Below are positions 18,067 to 28,940 of a stretch of DNA of 64,000 nucleotides, in pieces. Under the pieces are notes generated by a model that did no database searches, was not told where the DNA came from, and worked only from the letters and a program-made list of their open reading frames with translations. How positions within the stretch are numbered: the stretch's first letter is position 1; each line of letters opens with the position of its first letter. The DNA comes from Streptomyces sp. TG1A-8 (GTDB lineage Bacteria; Actinomycetota; Actinomycetes; Streptomycetales; Streptomycetaceae). The translations under genes and the position numbers were made by a program. The stretch covers positions 3,720,001-3,784,000 of the forward strand of contig NZ_JASTLB010000001.1 in assembly GCF_030499535.1 (NCBI RefSeq), written 5' to 3'.

Positions 18067-18549
18067 CTAACCGAGGTCGGGGGCGTGCATGGCGCGGACG
18101 CCCTCGATGTTGCCGTCCAGGTAGTGCCGAAGGGACAGCGGCACCAGGTGGACGGAGGCGATGCCGACCCGGGTGAACGGGATTCGAACGATTTCGTAGT
18201 CGCCGATCGGCTCGTCCACCTCGGGGCCATGGCGCAGTGACGGGTCCATGGACTCCAGTCGGCAGACGAAGAAGTGCTGCACTTTCACGCCGGACGTGCC
18301 GCCGTCCTCACCGATGTGCTCCACGGTGTCCACGAAACAGGGCACCACATCGGTGATCTTGGCACCGAGTTCCTCGTCCACCTCGCGGTGCAGGGCATCG
18401 ACGACGGTCGTGTCGCCGGGTTCGACCCCGCCACCGGGGGTGACCCAGTAGGGATCGATGCCCGGCTTGGTGCGCTTGATCAGAATCAGGTCGTTACCGT
18501 CCAGGAGAACGGCACGGGCGGTGCGCTTGACCACGGCTCGGACGGTCAT
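18067..18549 (-). CDS. Nudix hydrolase
   Basis: 160 residues. The Nudix box is complete: GGGVEPGDTTVVDALHREVDEEL-G, with the REVDEE metal-binding helix at about residues 55-77. Hydrolyses a nucleoside diphosphate linked to another group; specificity not readable. ATG 18549 starts the protein at MTVRAVVKRT; upstream in-frame codons run into a parS-like site (18571-18584) and are not likely coding. Confidence 0.88.
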   Translation of the reverse strand: MTVRAVVKRTARAVLLDGNDLILIKRTKPGIDPYWVTPGGGVEPGDTTVVDALHREVDEELGAKITDVVPCFVDTVEHIGEDGGTSGVKVQHFFVCRLESMDPSLRHGPEVDEPIGDYEIVRIPFTRVGIASVHLVPLSLRHYLDGNIEGVRAMHAPDLG

Positions 18550-18570
18550 GGGAGAAATGTGGCCCGGCTG

Positions 18571-18584
18571 GTTCCACGTGAAAC
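18571..18584. promoter_or_regulatory. parS-like site (one mismatch)
   Basis: GTTCCACGTGAAAC, 22 bases before the Nudix start codon, so it overlaps that gene's promoter or leader. Confidence 0.7.
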
Positions 18585-18636
18585 ATCGCAAAAGTGTCAT
18601 CACGTGAGTGCAGCGAGTGAAGACCAGGTCGGGGAC

Positions 18637-19542
18637 CTAGTCCCAGCCGACGGCTGCTCCCTGGAGGTACTCGTGCGCCCGCGCTATGTGCGGCAGGGCG
18701 AGCGTGCCGGTGCGTGCTACGAGGAAGTAGGTGCGCAGCGGGGGTACCGGGGGGTTGTGCAGCGTCATGATCTCGCCACGTTCGAGCCCGGGGACGCACA
18801 GGTAACGGGGCAGCACGGCCAGCCCGGCACCGGCGACCGCACAAGCGAGGACTGCCCGCAGGTCGGGGACGATGACCGTGCCCGAAGCGGTGGGACGGGC
18901 GTCGAACACGGAGGCCCAGTAGCGGGAGACGAAGGGCAGCGACTCGTGGACCTCTATGAGGGGAAGGCGCTCCAGTGCGGGCGCCCCCTTGAGGTGCAGG
19001 GTCCCCGTATCGATCCGCTCGGCCCAGCGCGGGGCGGCGATCAGTACGTGCTCCTCGTCGCAGAGCGGGTTGGCGGTCAGCAGCGTGCCGCGCGGCCGGG
19101 CCGTGCTGATGGCCAGGTCGTGGCGTCCGGCGGCCAGGCCTTCCAGCACTTCTTCGGCGGTGCCGAAGGAGACGCGCAGCGCAAGGCCCTGCCCGTCCTC
19201 GCCGGTCAGCCCGGTGAGGACGGGCAGGGCCCGTTCGGCGGTGAACTCCGGTGGACCGGCGAGATGCAGTGTCCGCGACGAGAACTCGTCGTCCAGACCG
19301 CCCTCGGCTATCTCCACCAGTGCGTCGAGGTACGGCGCGGCCTTGTGGGCGAGTTCGTCGCCGATGGTCGTGGGGATCACCCCGCGAGCCTGCCGCAGGA
19401 ACAGTGGGCGGCCGAGCTGGCGCTCCAGGGTGCGGATCTGGGAGGTGACGGTCGGCTGGGACAGGCCCAGCAGGGTGGCGGCGCGGGTGAAGGAACCGGC
19501 CCGGTGCACGGTGACGAAGGTGCGCAGCAGGGCCAGATCCAT
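18637..19542 (-). CDS. LysR-family transcriptional regulator
   Basis: 301 residues. Winged helix-turn-helix at 1-60 (FTRAATLLGLSQPTVTSQIR), long linker helix, then a two-lobed effector domain (about 90-300). It has no divergent partner gene; the trans-sulfuration-type enzyme lies upstream on the same strand, so its target is unclear. Starts at ATG 19542; a short A/T-rich promoter-like area (AAATAAG) lies just upstream. Confidence 0.9.
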   Translation of the reverse strand: MDLALLRTFVTVHRAGSFTRAATLLGLSQPTVTSQIRTLERQLGRPLFLRQARGVIPTTIGDELAHKAAPYLDALVEIAEGGLDDEFSSRTLHLAGPPEFTAERALPVLTGLTGEDGQGLALRVSFGTAEEVLEGLAAGRHDLAISTARPRGTLLTANPLCDEEHVLIAAPRWAERIDTGTLHLKGAPALERLPLIEVHESLPFVSRYWASVFDARPTASGTVIVPDLRAVLACAVAGAGLAVLPRYLCVPGLERGEIMTLHNPPVPPLRTYFLVARTGTLALPHIARAHEYLQGAAVGWD

Positions 19543-19688
19543 GGCACGCCCCCTTCTCCGTCGTCCTCCGGCCCCGGACAGGCATCAACCATAAATAAGT
19601 CGATAGGCCCCTGTCGCTAGCGTGATTGGACTCTGACAAAGAGTCAACTAGCCTTGTTGTCGCGGCTCTTGCTCCGGCGAACCGCAGG

Positions 19689-19720
19689 CGGTCCGAGCCA
19701 CGAGGGGGAGGCTCGGACCG
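19689..19720. terminator. Hairpin terminator after the PLP-enzyme gene
   Basis: Perfect 11-bp stem (CGGTCCGAGCC with complement, 10-nt loop), 31 bases beyond the stop codon of the minus-strand gene. Confidence 0.6.
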
Positions 19721-19750
19721 TCCCGGGCCGGCCGGGCGGGTGTCAACCGG

Positions 19751-20899
19751 TCACCGGGCCGATTCGTCGAGTGCGCGCAGCACGTCCGCCACCAGGTCCT
19801 CGGGGTCCTCCGCGCCGACGGACATGCGGATGAAGCCCTCCGGGACCGCGTCGCCGCCCCAGCGCCCACGGCGTTCGGCCGTGGAGCGCACTCCGCCGAA
19901 GCTCGTCGCGTCCTCCACCAGGCGCAGCGCCTGGAGGAAACGCTCGGCCCGCGCGCGCGTGGGCAGGGTGAAGGAGATGACGCAGCCGTAGCGGCGCATC
20001 TGCTGCGAGGCGATCTTGTGCGCGGGGTCACCGGGCAGTCCCGGGTAGCGCAGTCCGGAGACTTCGGGCCGTTGCCGCAGTGCCTCGGCAACCGCGAGGG
20101 CGGTGGCGTTCTGCCGGTCGATGCGCAGCTGCAGCGTCGCGATGGAGCGGTGGGCGAGCCACGCCTCCATGGGACCGGAGATCGCCCCGACGATCTTGCG
20201 CCAGCGGCGTACGGCCGTCATGGTCTCCCCGGCGCGGCCGGTGACGTAGCCCAGCAGGACATCGCCGTGCCCGGTCAGCTGCTTGGTGCCGCTGGCCACG
20301 GAGAAGTCGGCGCCCAGCTCCAGCGGCCGCTGCCCCAGCGGGGTGGCGAGGGTGTTGTCGACGGCCACCAGCGCACCGTGCGCGTGGGCTGCCTCCACCA
20401 GTCGGCGGATGTCGCACACGTCGAGCCCGGGGTTCGACGGCGACTCGATCCACAGCAGCCGCGCACCGTCGAGGACCTCCAGCTGGCCGTCGTCCCCGGT
20501 GGGCGCGGTGCGCACCTCGATGCCGTACGCCTCCAGCTGGGAGCGGACCAACGGCAGCACCTGGTAACCGTCGGAGGGCAGCACGACCGCGTCACCGGCA
20601 CGCAGCTGGGAGAAGATCACGGAGGAGATCGCGGCCATGCCGGAGGCGAACACCAGCGTCTCCACATCGTCCCGCCCCGGCGCCTCCAGCTCGCCGATGG
20701 CGCGCTCCAGCAGGGTCCAGGTCGGGTTGTCGTCACGGCCGTAGGAGTACGGTCCCGCCACCTCGCCGGGCAGGTGGAAGTGGGCGGCGAAGACGGGCCC
20801 GGGCAGGGTCGGCTCGTGCTTGACCGGCTCGGGCAGTCCTGCCCTCACCGCGCGCGTGCCGTCGCCGGTGTGGTCCGCGTCCTTGGTGGCGTCGCTCAT
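19751..20899 (-). CDS. Cys/Met-metabolism PLP enzyme (cystathionine gamma-lyase/synthase type)
   Basis: 382 residues, full length for the family. Fold-type I features: YGRDDNPTWTLLE (PLP phosphate region), FASGMAAI, and SGTKQLTGHGD with the PLP lysine at Lys206. C-terminal FGGVRSTAERR...GFIRMSVGAEDP holds the substrate carboxylate-binding Arg. The family includes gamma-synthase, gamma-lyase and methionine gamma-lyase; the exact reaction cannot be set by eye. The stop lies near a terminator; the start overlaps the ptpA stop by four bases, so the two are translationally coupled. Confidence 0.85.
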   Translation of the reverse strand: MSDATKDADHTGDGTRAVRAGLPEPVKHEPTLPGPVFAAHFHLPGEVAGPYSYGRDDNPTWTLLERAIGELEAPGRDDVETLVFASGMAAISSVIFSQLRAGDAVVLPSDGYQVLPLVRSQLEAYGIEVRTAPTGDDGQLEVLDGARLLWIESPSNPGLDVCDIRRLVEAAHAHGALVAVDNTLATPLGQRPLELGADFSVASGTKQLTGHGDVLLGYVTGRAGETMTAVRRWRKIVGAISGPMEAWLAHRSIATLQLRIDRQNATALAVAEALRQRPEVSGLRYPGLPGDPAHKIASQQMRRYGCVISFTLPTRARAERFLQALRLVEDATSFGGVRSTAERRGRWGGDAVPEGFIRMSVGAEDPEDLVADVLRALDESAR

Positions 20900-21387
20900 G
20901 CGGCCCGTCCCTCCAGTCGTTCCCGTATGGCGGCGAGCAGACCGCTGCTCGCCGCCTCCACCTTCTCAAGGCACTCCTCAAAGCCGTCACGGCCCCCGTA
21001 GTACGGGTCCGGCACGTCGAGGTCGTCGCCGGCCGCGGGGTCGTGGGCGCGCAGCAGAAGCACCTTGCGCGCGTCCTCCTCGGTGGGCGCGAGACGGCGC
21101 AGGGTCCTGAGGTGGCCGGTGTCGAGGGCGATCACGAGGTCGAGACGGCCGAACCAGGACGGCTGGAACCGGCGTGCGACGTGCTCGCTGTCGTAGCCGT
21201 GCTCCTCGAGGACCGAGACGGTGCGCGGATCGGCGCCCTCACCCTCGTGCCAGCCGTCGGTTCCCGCACTGTCGACCTCGACCAGGCCGTTCAGACCGGC
21301 CTCCGCGACGCGGGCGCGGAAGACGGATTCGGCCATCGGGGAACGGCAGATGTTGCCGGTGCACACGAAGCAGACGCGGTAGGTCAT
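20896..21387 (-). CDS. ptpA: Low-molecular-weight protein tyrosine phosphatase
   Basis: 163 residues. Active-site loop CTGNICRS with nucleophile Cys9 and Arg15; general acid Asp127 in DPYYGG. Removes phosphate from tyrosine residues (via a cysteinyl phosphate) in the cytoplasm. The S. coelicolor homologue PtpA is known to influence secondary metabolism. Overlaps the downstream PLP-enzyme gene by ATGA. Seven bases separate it from the holin-like gene behind it. Confidence 0.93.
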   Translation of the reverse strand: MTYRVCFVCTGNICRSPMAESVFRARVAEAGLNGLVEVDSAGTDGWHEGEGADPRTVSVLEEHGYDSEHVARRFQPSWFGRLDLVIALDTGHLRTLRRLAPTEEDARKVLLLRAHDPAAGDDLDVPDPYYGGRDGFEECLEKVEAASSGLLAAIRERLEGRAA

Positions 21388-21394
21388 GGCCGGC

Positions 21395-21772
21395 TCAGTC
21401 CTCGTCGGGCAGGACGACGTGCAGCACCCAGGAGACGATGGAAATGATCAGACCGCCGGCCACGGCCGTCCAGAAGCCCTCCACGTGAAAACTCAGGTCG
21501 AACTTGCCGCACACCCAGGAGGTCAGCAGCAGCATCAGCGCGTTGACGACCAGGGTGATCAGCCCGAGGGTCAGGATGAACAGCGGGAGGGTGAGCACCT
21601 TCAGAACCGGCTTGACCAGGAAGTTCACCAGGCCGAAGATCAGCGCGACGACGATCAGCGTACCGACCTCCTTGCCCGTGCTGTCACCGGTCAAAGTGAT
21701 CCCGTCGAGCAGCCACACGGCGACCGCCAGTGCGCCGGCGTTGGCGATCGTCTTGACTACGAAATTCTTCAT
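21395..21772 (-). CDS. Phage-holin-family 4-like small membrane protein
   Basis: 125 residues, four hydrophobic segments (about 8-25, 37-57, 60-85, 95-120). The pattern NFLVKPVLKVLTLPLFILTLG is typical of the YvlD/holin family 4 proteins found widely in chromosomes; phage lysis is not implied. ATG 21772. Upstream of ptpA and in the same direction, so it may lead that operon. Divergent from the cupin gene 60 bases away. Confidence 0.82.
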   Translation of the reverse strand: MKNFVVKTIANAGALAVAVWLLDGITLTGDSTGKEVGTLIVVALIFGLVNFLVKPVLKVLTLPLFILTLGLITLVVNALMLLLTSWVCGKFDLSFHVEGFWTAVAGGLIISIVSWVLHVVLPDED

Positions 21773-21832
21773 GTGTCTGATCGTGGCAGACCAGGGCGGC
21801 GGTGAGCAGTGAGGCAAGGGCGGGCGACGGCG

Positions 21833-22150
21833 ATGAAGGCATTCCGGCTGGACGAACTGGAGGCGGAGCGGGCCGCGAACGACGGGGCCTATCTCCAGTT
21901 CCTGCGGGAGCGGAACATGTCGGTCGGCCTGTACGCCCTCGACGCGGGCGGGCATGACCCGCAGAAGCCGCACGACCAGGACGAGGTGTACTTCGTCGTC
22001 AGCGGCCGGGCGTCGATCACGGTCGGTCTGGAGACCACTCAGGTGGCGCGGGGCAGCGTCGTGTACGTGCCGGCCGGAGTCGCCCACAAGTTCCACCACA
22101 TCAGCGAAGACCTGCGGGTCCTGGTCGTGTTCTCTCCCCCCGAGGCCTGA
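21833..22150 (+). CDS. Small cupin protein
   Basis: 105 residues. A single cupin domain with GHDPQKPHDQDEVYFVVSG (metal-binding His/Glu motif 1) and the second motif GVAHKFH. Such small proteins bind a metal and act as isomerases, dioxygenases or sensors. ATG 21833; a GTG 24 bases upstream is in frame. The short 60-bp gap to the divergent membrane gene probably holds both promoters. Confidence 0.82.
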   Translation: MKAFRLDELEAERAANDGAYLQFLRERNMSVGLYALDAGGHDPQKPHDQDEVYFVVSGRASITVGLETTQVARGSVVYVPAGVAHKFHHISEDLRVLVVFSPPEA

Positions 22151-22165
22151 GCCCCGGCCTCGGGG
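22141..22165. terminator. Hairpin terminator after the cupin gene
   Basis: CGAGGCC/GGCCTCG stem at 22141-22162 overlapping the stop codon, with an alternative CCCCG/CGGGG hairpin extending to 22165. Confidence 0.45.
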
Positions 22166-22315
22166 TTCCCTAGGGGGCGGGTCAGGGGAGGACGGGGGAC
22201 ACGGCGCCCCCGCGGGACCTCTGACGGTCCTAGCATCGAGGCAGACACCGAGAACGGCGTCCACGACAGCACGGAGCAGGACCGCGGACGCCGCCGAGAG
22301 CAAAGGACGAGGGCT

Positions 22316-22528
22316 ATGCGAGCGATCTTCGCTGGGCTGCCGTGGTGGGTGAAGTGGGTCGCGGTGCCGGTCATCGCCCTGGTCGTGTTCGGCGGCCTGA
22401 TAGCGACCGTGGTCGGTTTCGTGATCGCCCTGCTCTTCAAGGTGCTGGTCTTCGTCGCCCTGGTCGGCGGACTGATCTACATCGTGCGGAAGTTCATGTC
22501 CAACTCCTGGTCGCGCAGCGACTGGTGA
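22316..22528 (+). CDS. Small two-helix membrane protein (DUF5326-like)
   Basis: 70 residues: one long or two close hydrophobic helices (about 10-60) between an aromatic WWVKW start and a basic/aromatic tail NSWSRSDW. Found in Streptomyces; no known function. ATG 22316 with AAAGGACGAGG upstream. Confidence 0.7.
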   Translation: MRAIFAGLPWWVKWVAVPVIALVVFGGLIATVVGFVIALLFKVLVFVALVGGLIYIVRKFMSNSWSRSDW

Positions 22529-22727
22529 GGGAGGCGGGAGCCGGCGAACGGTAACGGACGGCGCCGGTTCCCCCGGGGGAGGGAAGTTTCCCCGGCAGGC
22601 CGTCTGCACGCGGTGGCGGGCCGTTAGAGTCCGAATCCCACGCGGGGCCCGGGACCCCGCGGGCGGCGCACCCCCACCCGCGTGTCTCCTCGCACGGGCC
22701 GCCCCACCTCGCTCCGGGAGTGACCCC

Positions 22728-23585
22728 TTGGCCACGGTCGACACCGCACCGGCAGAATCCCACGCACCCCCCACGCCGCCGCGCTCCTGCGCACCTCCCG
22801 CGCAGCGGCCGCCGGCCGCGGCCGTCCCCGGACCGCACGCCATGACCCTCATCGGATCGGTGCAGCGCGCGATGCGCCTGCTGGAGACCGTCGCCGCGTA
22901 CGAGTACGGCGCCCCGGCCAAACAACTCGCCCGGGTCACCGGCCTGGCGCTGCCCACCACCTACCACCTGTTGCGCACGCTCGTGCACGAGGGCTACCTG
23001 CGCCGCGAGAAGGGACTGTTCTTCCTCGGTGACGCGGCCGAACGGCTGAGCAGCGGCGGAGCGCGGCAGAAGCGGCGCAGCACGGTGGCCGACACCCTCG
23101 CGCACTGGCGCGATCTCATCGGTGCGCCGGTGTACTACGCGATGTACCGGGACGGCGAGATCGAGGTCCGGTGCGTCTCCGACTCGCGGGAGACTCCCGC
23201 GGCCGAGGAGTGGGCCGACTTCCGCGAGACGGGGCACGCCCACGCGATCGGGCAGTGCCTGCTCTCCCAATTGGACGAGGACGCGCGGCGCGACCATCTC
23301 GCCCGCTACCCGGTGCGGTCCCTCACGCCGTACACCGTGCGGGACAACCACGCTCTGCTGCAGCGACTGGCCAGGATGCCCCGCATGGAGCCGGTGGTGG
23401 AGCGCCAGGAGTACGCACTGGGGACGGTCTGCGCAGCCGTTCCGATCACCGTCGGCACCACGGCGGCCACGATGGCGCTCTCCCTCCCCGCCCATCACGC
23501 CGACCGGCTGCTGCCCGCGGCCCGGCGGCTGCAGGCCGGGATCGGCCGGCAACTGGGCGCGCTGACGCTCTCTATCAGCATTTGA
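22728..23585 (+). CDS. ssgR: SsgR, IclR-family activator of ssgA
   Basis: IclR-type regulator: winged helix-turn-helix (AKQLARVTGLALPTTYHLLRTL) and a GAF-like effector domain ending ALTLSISI. Next to ssgA, as in S. coelicolor where SsgR activates ssgA transcription during sporulation in a whi-independent manner. The TTG at 22728 has GGGAG 8-12 bases upstream and gives 285 residues, but the first 38 are Pro/Ala-rich; ATG 22842 (247 residues) fits the family better and may be the true start. Confidence 0.85.
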   Translation: MATVDTAPAESHAPPTPPRSCAPPAQRPPAAAVPGPHAMTLIGSVQRAMRLLETVAAYEYGAPAKQLARVTGLALPTTYHLLRTLVHEGYLRREKGLFFLGDAAERLSSGGARQKRRSTVADTLAHWRDLIGAPVYYAMYRDGEIEVRCVSDSRETPAAEEWADFRETGHAHAIGQCLLSQLDEDARRDHLARYPVRSLTPYTVRDNHALLQRLARMPRMEPVVERQEYALGTVCAAVPITVGTTAATMALSLPAHHADRLLPAARRLQAGIGRQLGALTLSISI

Positions 23586-23597
23586 AAACTCACTCCT

Positions 23598-23631
23598 TGT
23601 GATCTGGTGTATACGTTCAGCTAGATTGAAC
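23598..23631 (+). promoter_or_regulatory. Candidate ssgA promoter with inverted repeat
   Basis: TTGTGA (23598-23603) and TAGATT (23622-23627) at 18-bp spacing look like a vegetative-type promoter. GTTCA/TGAAC (23615-23619, 23627-23631) form an inverted repeat over the -10 region, a possible SsgR-binding site. Confidence 0.4.
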
Positions 23632-23713
23632 TCGGTCACAGGGATCAATCCCGGCCAGTCGACGTCATACGACGGGGTAGGCGATGCGTGAGTCCGTACA
23701 GGCAGAGGTCATG

Positions 23714-24121
23714 ATGAGCTTTCTCGTGTCCGAGGAGCTCTCCTTCCGCATCCCCGTGGAGTTGTGCTATGAGGCCTCCGATCCCTATGCCGTGCGGCTG
23801 ACCTTCCACCTGCCCGGTGATGCCCCGGTGACCTGGGCGTTCGGTCGCGAGTTGCTGGTCGACGGGGTCGGTCGTCCGTGCGGAGAGGGAGACGTGCACA
23901 TCGCCCCCGCCGACGCGGAGGTGCTGGGCGAGGTGCTGATCCGGCTCCAGGTCGGCAGCGACCAGGCGTTGTTCCGCTCCTCGGCTCCGCCGCTCGTGGC
24001 ATTCCTCGACCGCACGGACAAACTCGTACCGCTCGGTCAGGAGGGGGCGCTGGCGGACTTCGACGCCCACCTCGACGAGGCTCTGGACCGCATCCTGGCC
24101 GAGGAGCAGAACGCCGGCTGA
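23714..24121 (+). CDS. ssgA: SsgA, activator of sporulation septation
   Basis: 135 residues, nearly the same as the S. coelicolor SsgA sequence as I recall it: begins MSFLVSEELSFRIPVEL and contains FHLPGDAPVTWAFGRELL. SsgA-like proteins guide peptidoglycan and division machinery placement; SsgA is needed for sporulation-specific division with SsgB and FtsZ. ATG 23714 is chosen by that conservation; ATGs at 23684 and 23711 are in frame, and AGAGG ends five bases before 23714. Preceded by its activator gene ssgR. Confidence 0.92.
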   Translation: MSFLVSEELSFRIPVELCYEASDPYAVRLTFHLPGDAPVTWAFGRELLVDGVGRPCGEGDVHIAPADAEVLGEVLIRLQVGSDQALFRSSAPPLVAFLDRTDKLVPLGQEGALADFDAHLDEALDRILAEEQNAG

Positions 24122-24246
24122 AGGTTACGGCAGCGGTGCCCGGGCGCTCCGGCGCACCGTGTGGAACCTGTGCAGGAACGCTCCTGTAGAGGTTCCCGGC
24201 GCACGGCTCCGAAAGGACCCTGGCTCCGAAAGGGCCCTGGCCCCGG

Positions 24247-25656
24247 TCACCGCTTCCGGCGCCGGCCCCTGCCCCCGCGTGCCGGAGCGGGCTGCGCCCC
24301 GGCGGCCGCGGGCGGTCCGGGACGGTCGGCCGCCACCACCAGCGCGGCGAGTGCGGTGGTCACCGGTACCGAGGCGACCAGACCGATCGAACCCACCAGC
24401 GTGCGCACGATCTCCTCCGCCACCAGCTCGCTGTTGGCCACCGTCCCCACGCTGCTCTGCGCGATCGAGAAGAGCAGCAGCAGCGGGAGCGCCGCACCGG
24501 CATAGGCGAGCACGAGGGTGTTGACCACGGACGCGATGTGGTCACGGCCGATCCGGATGCCCGCCCGGTACAGTCCGCGCCAGCCCATCGCCGGATTGGC
24601 CTCGTGCAACTCCCAGACCGCTGAGGTCTGGGTCACCGTCACGTCGTCCAGGACGCCCAGTGAACCGATGATGACGCCGGCCAGCAGCAGGCCGCTCATG
24701 TCGATCGACGGGTACAGCCCGTGGATCAGACCGGTGTTGTCGTCCGTGTTGCCGGTGAGCGCGGCCCAGCCGATGAACTCCGAGCCGAGGATGCCGATCA
24801 GCAGCAGGGAGACCAGCGTGCCGAGCACAGCGACCGACGTGCGCGCCGACAGGCCGTGGCACATGTAGAGCGCGATGAGCATGATCGCGCTCGATCCGAC
24901 GACGGCCACGAGCAAGGGGTTCGACCCCTGCAGTATGGCCGGCAGGATGAAGAGGGTCAGCACCAGGAAGCTGACGGCCAGTGCGACCAGCGCCATGACG
25001 CCACGGATGCGGCCCACCACCACGACCGCGAGCGCGAAGATGCCGGCGAGCAGCACCATGGGGAACTTCCGGTTCACGTCGGTGACCGAGTACTGCAGGT
25101 CCTTCGGCGCCGAGGGCTCGTAGGCGACCACGACCTTCTCACCCTGGTGCATCTGCCGTGTCTGATCGGGTTGCACGATCTCGGTGAACTCACGGCCCCG
25201 GTCCTCTCCGGTGTCGACCCGGACCGTCGCCTTCTTGCAGGTGCCGTCCGCCTCCGCCACCGCGGAGGTGCCCTCGGCGGTGGCGGTGTCACCGGTCGGA
25301 GTACCGCTTGAGGCGTTGACCGATTTGCAGCTCACCGCGACGACCTGGGTGACCGTGGCCTGCTGCGTCTGGCGGTCGAAGCCGACACCGGACCGCTTGT
25401 GGGACGGGGCTCCGCCCGGCCAGAGCACCAGCAGCCCCACCACGACGGCCGCCGTGAACGGAATCAGGATCGCTGCGATGACCTTGCGCAGGTGTTGGGA
25501 GACCGGAGCGGCGGGTCCATGGGCATGACTGTGCGAATGGCCCGGCCCGGCGCCGCTCTCCTGACCGCCGTGTCCGTGGTCGTGACCGTGTCCGCCGTCC
25601 TGTCCGGAGCCGCCCTGGCGGGGCGGCTCGGAGGGCGGGTACGGGTACTGCTCCAT
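24247..25656 (-). CDS. YibE/F-like multi-pass membrane protein with His-rich N-terminus
   Basis: About 469 residues. N-terminal cytoplasmic tail (about 15-48) is full of His in HGHDHGHGG and HSHSHAHG, a plausible metal-binding tag. One helix, an extracytoplasmic domain (about 80-200, two Cys), then about seven helices containing the LDDVTVTQTSAVWEL block seen in YibE/F proteins. Function unknown; a transport role is possible. ATG 25656 is chosen; a GTG nine bases upstream is in frame. Convergent with ssgA. Confidence 0.75.
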   Translation of the reverse strand: MEQYPYPPSEPPRQGGSGQDGGHGHDHGHGGQESGAGPGHSHSHAHGPAAPVSQHLRKVIAAILIPFTAAVVVGLLVLWPGGAPSHKRSGVGFDRQTQQATVTQVVAVSCKSVNASSGTPTGDTATAEGTSAVAEADGTCKKATVRVDTGEDRGREFTEIVQPDQTRQMHQGEKVVVAYEPSAPKDLQYSVTDVNRKFPMVLLAGIFALAVVVVGRIRGVMALVALAVSFLVLTLFILPAILQGSNPLLVAVVGSSAIMLIALYMCHGLSARTSVAVLGTLVSLLLIGILGSEFIGWAALTGNTDDNTGLIHGLYPSIDMSGLLLAGVIIGSLGVLDDVTVTQTSAVWELHEANPAMGWRGLYRAGIRIGRDHIASVVNTLVLAYAGAALPLLLLFSIAQSSVGTVANSELVAEEIVRTLVGSIGLVASVPVTTALAALVVAADRPGPPAAAGAQPAPARGGRGRRRKR

Positions 25657-25745
25657 CGTGGTCACCGACCGATCATCGCAAGAACGACAGGGGCCCTCTG
25701 TTCACCGCGCCAGCAATGACGCTAGCGTGGGGGCACCTTTGCACA

Positions 25746-27744
<1,999 letters not shown>

Positions 27745-27887
27745 GACGCGTGCCGCCCCCCGCCGCGCAACTGCGGTCGGCCGGGGTGGCGCCGCACGGC
27801 TGGTCCGGGCTCGTGACACCCCTTGACGGGGCGCAAGTCGCGGGCAGGCCGCAGTGACCGCGCAGCCGTGGTCCGGCGGGCGGCGGG

Positions 27888-28742
27888 CTATTCCGGCTGG
27901 TGCTCCGGGCCGCCGAAGTCGGGGCTCGTGTAGTCCGGCCCGGTGAAGCTCGGGCGGGAGGCCGAGCCCTTCTCGGGGCTGCTGAAGCCGGGGCGGCCGT
28001 AGCCCAGGCGGGGCATCCGGCCGGTTGGTGCGGAAGGGCCCGTGCGGTGCGGGGCGTCCGCACCGGGCTGGGCGAGTGCGTCCTGCAGGAACGGCAGGAT
28101 GCCCCGCTCCAGCAGGGCCTCCCGCCAGGCCTCCCTCGCCCTGGCCACCTCGTGGCTCGCCTGGTCGTGGTCCACGGCCTCGGCCGAGGCTCCGTTGCGC
28201 AGGGCGGTGAGCAGCAGCCCGGCACCGGCCACGAGGATCGCGACCGCGGCCACGGCGCCGAAGACCCATCCGGCGGTGAGCAGGGTCCGGGCGAAGGCCT
28301 GGTGGGGCTCCAGCGCCTTCAGGAGGTAACCGACGAGCAGGAAGATCACGGCTGCGGTGCCGGCGAGGACGGGGGCCAGGACCGCCATGACGGCCAGGGC
28401 ACCGGCGCCGGTGGCCCCGGCGGGTCCGCCGAGGGCGGTGACGGGGTCCGGCGTCCCCGGGCCCGTCTGCGTGGGGGCGGGGGCGTGGGCGGTGGAGGAG
28501 ACGGAAGGGGCCGGACGGCGCAGTTGTCCGCGGACCTCGACGTAGTGCTGGTACTCGGTCGCCGCGGCCGCCGTGATCAGCTCGGTGGCGCCGAGCGCCA
28601 TGGCGCGTAGTTGCCCGGGACTGAGCCGCCGCCCGACAGCGGCCAGTTCGGGCCGGTGCGGTGCGGAGCGCAGCGCCTCGTCGAGGAGCCGCTCGAGTTC
28701 CCGGCGGTCCTCGCTCAGCAGATGCTGCGGAACACTGTTCAT
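27888..28742 (-). CDS. Streptomyces membrane protein with helical N-domain, unknown function
   Basis: 284 residues. A charged helical N-terminus (about 1-60), a Pro/Thr linker, two or three hydrophobic helices (about 105-200), another charged helix, and a C-terminal tail with near-repeats ending PSFTGPDYTSPDFGGPEHQP. Start ATG 28742 is preferred because GGGGG lies 6-10 bases before it; ATG 28748 is in frame. I do not recognise a function. Convergent with thiC. Confidence 0.65.
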   Translation of the reverse strand: MNSVPQHLLSEDRRELERLLDEALRSAPHRPELAAVGRRLSPGQLRAMALGATELITAAAATEYQHYVEVRGQLRRPAPSVSSTAHAPAPTQTGPGTPDPVTALGGPAGATGAGALAVMAVLAPVLAGTAAVIFLLVGYLLKALEPHQAFARTLLTAGWVFGAVAAVAILVAGAGLLLTALRNGASAEAVDHDQASHEVARAREAWREALLERGILPFLQDALAQPGADAPHRTGPSAPTGRMPRLGYGRPGFSSPEKGSASRPSFTGPDYTSPDFGGPEHQPE

Positions 28743-28883
28743 GTGCATCCCCCGGTGCGCCGTGGGGCTGGGGCTCGCCCGACGGCGAGCCGTCGGGCAG
28801 GAACGGAGGGGAACCTGCCACGGACAAGCCGATGGTAGAGCCGTGACGGCGCACGGTGACAGGGGATTGCGTGAATTGCATAT

Positions 28884-28922
28884 CGGCCACCGACCGGGCC
28901 GGTACGGCCCGGTCGGTGGCCG
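28884..28922. terminator. Strong hairpin terminator
   Basis: Perfect 17-bp stem (from CGGCCACCGACCGGGCC) with a 5-nt loop, just past the stop of the minus-strand phosphatase gene. Confidence 0.7.
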
Positions 28923-28940
28923 GTACGGACCGGTGAACGT

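Noticed and set aside
21479..21492. Partial CCACGTGAAA resembling parS
   Set aside because: Too many mismatches and inside the holin-like coding sequence.
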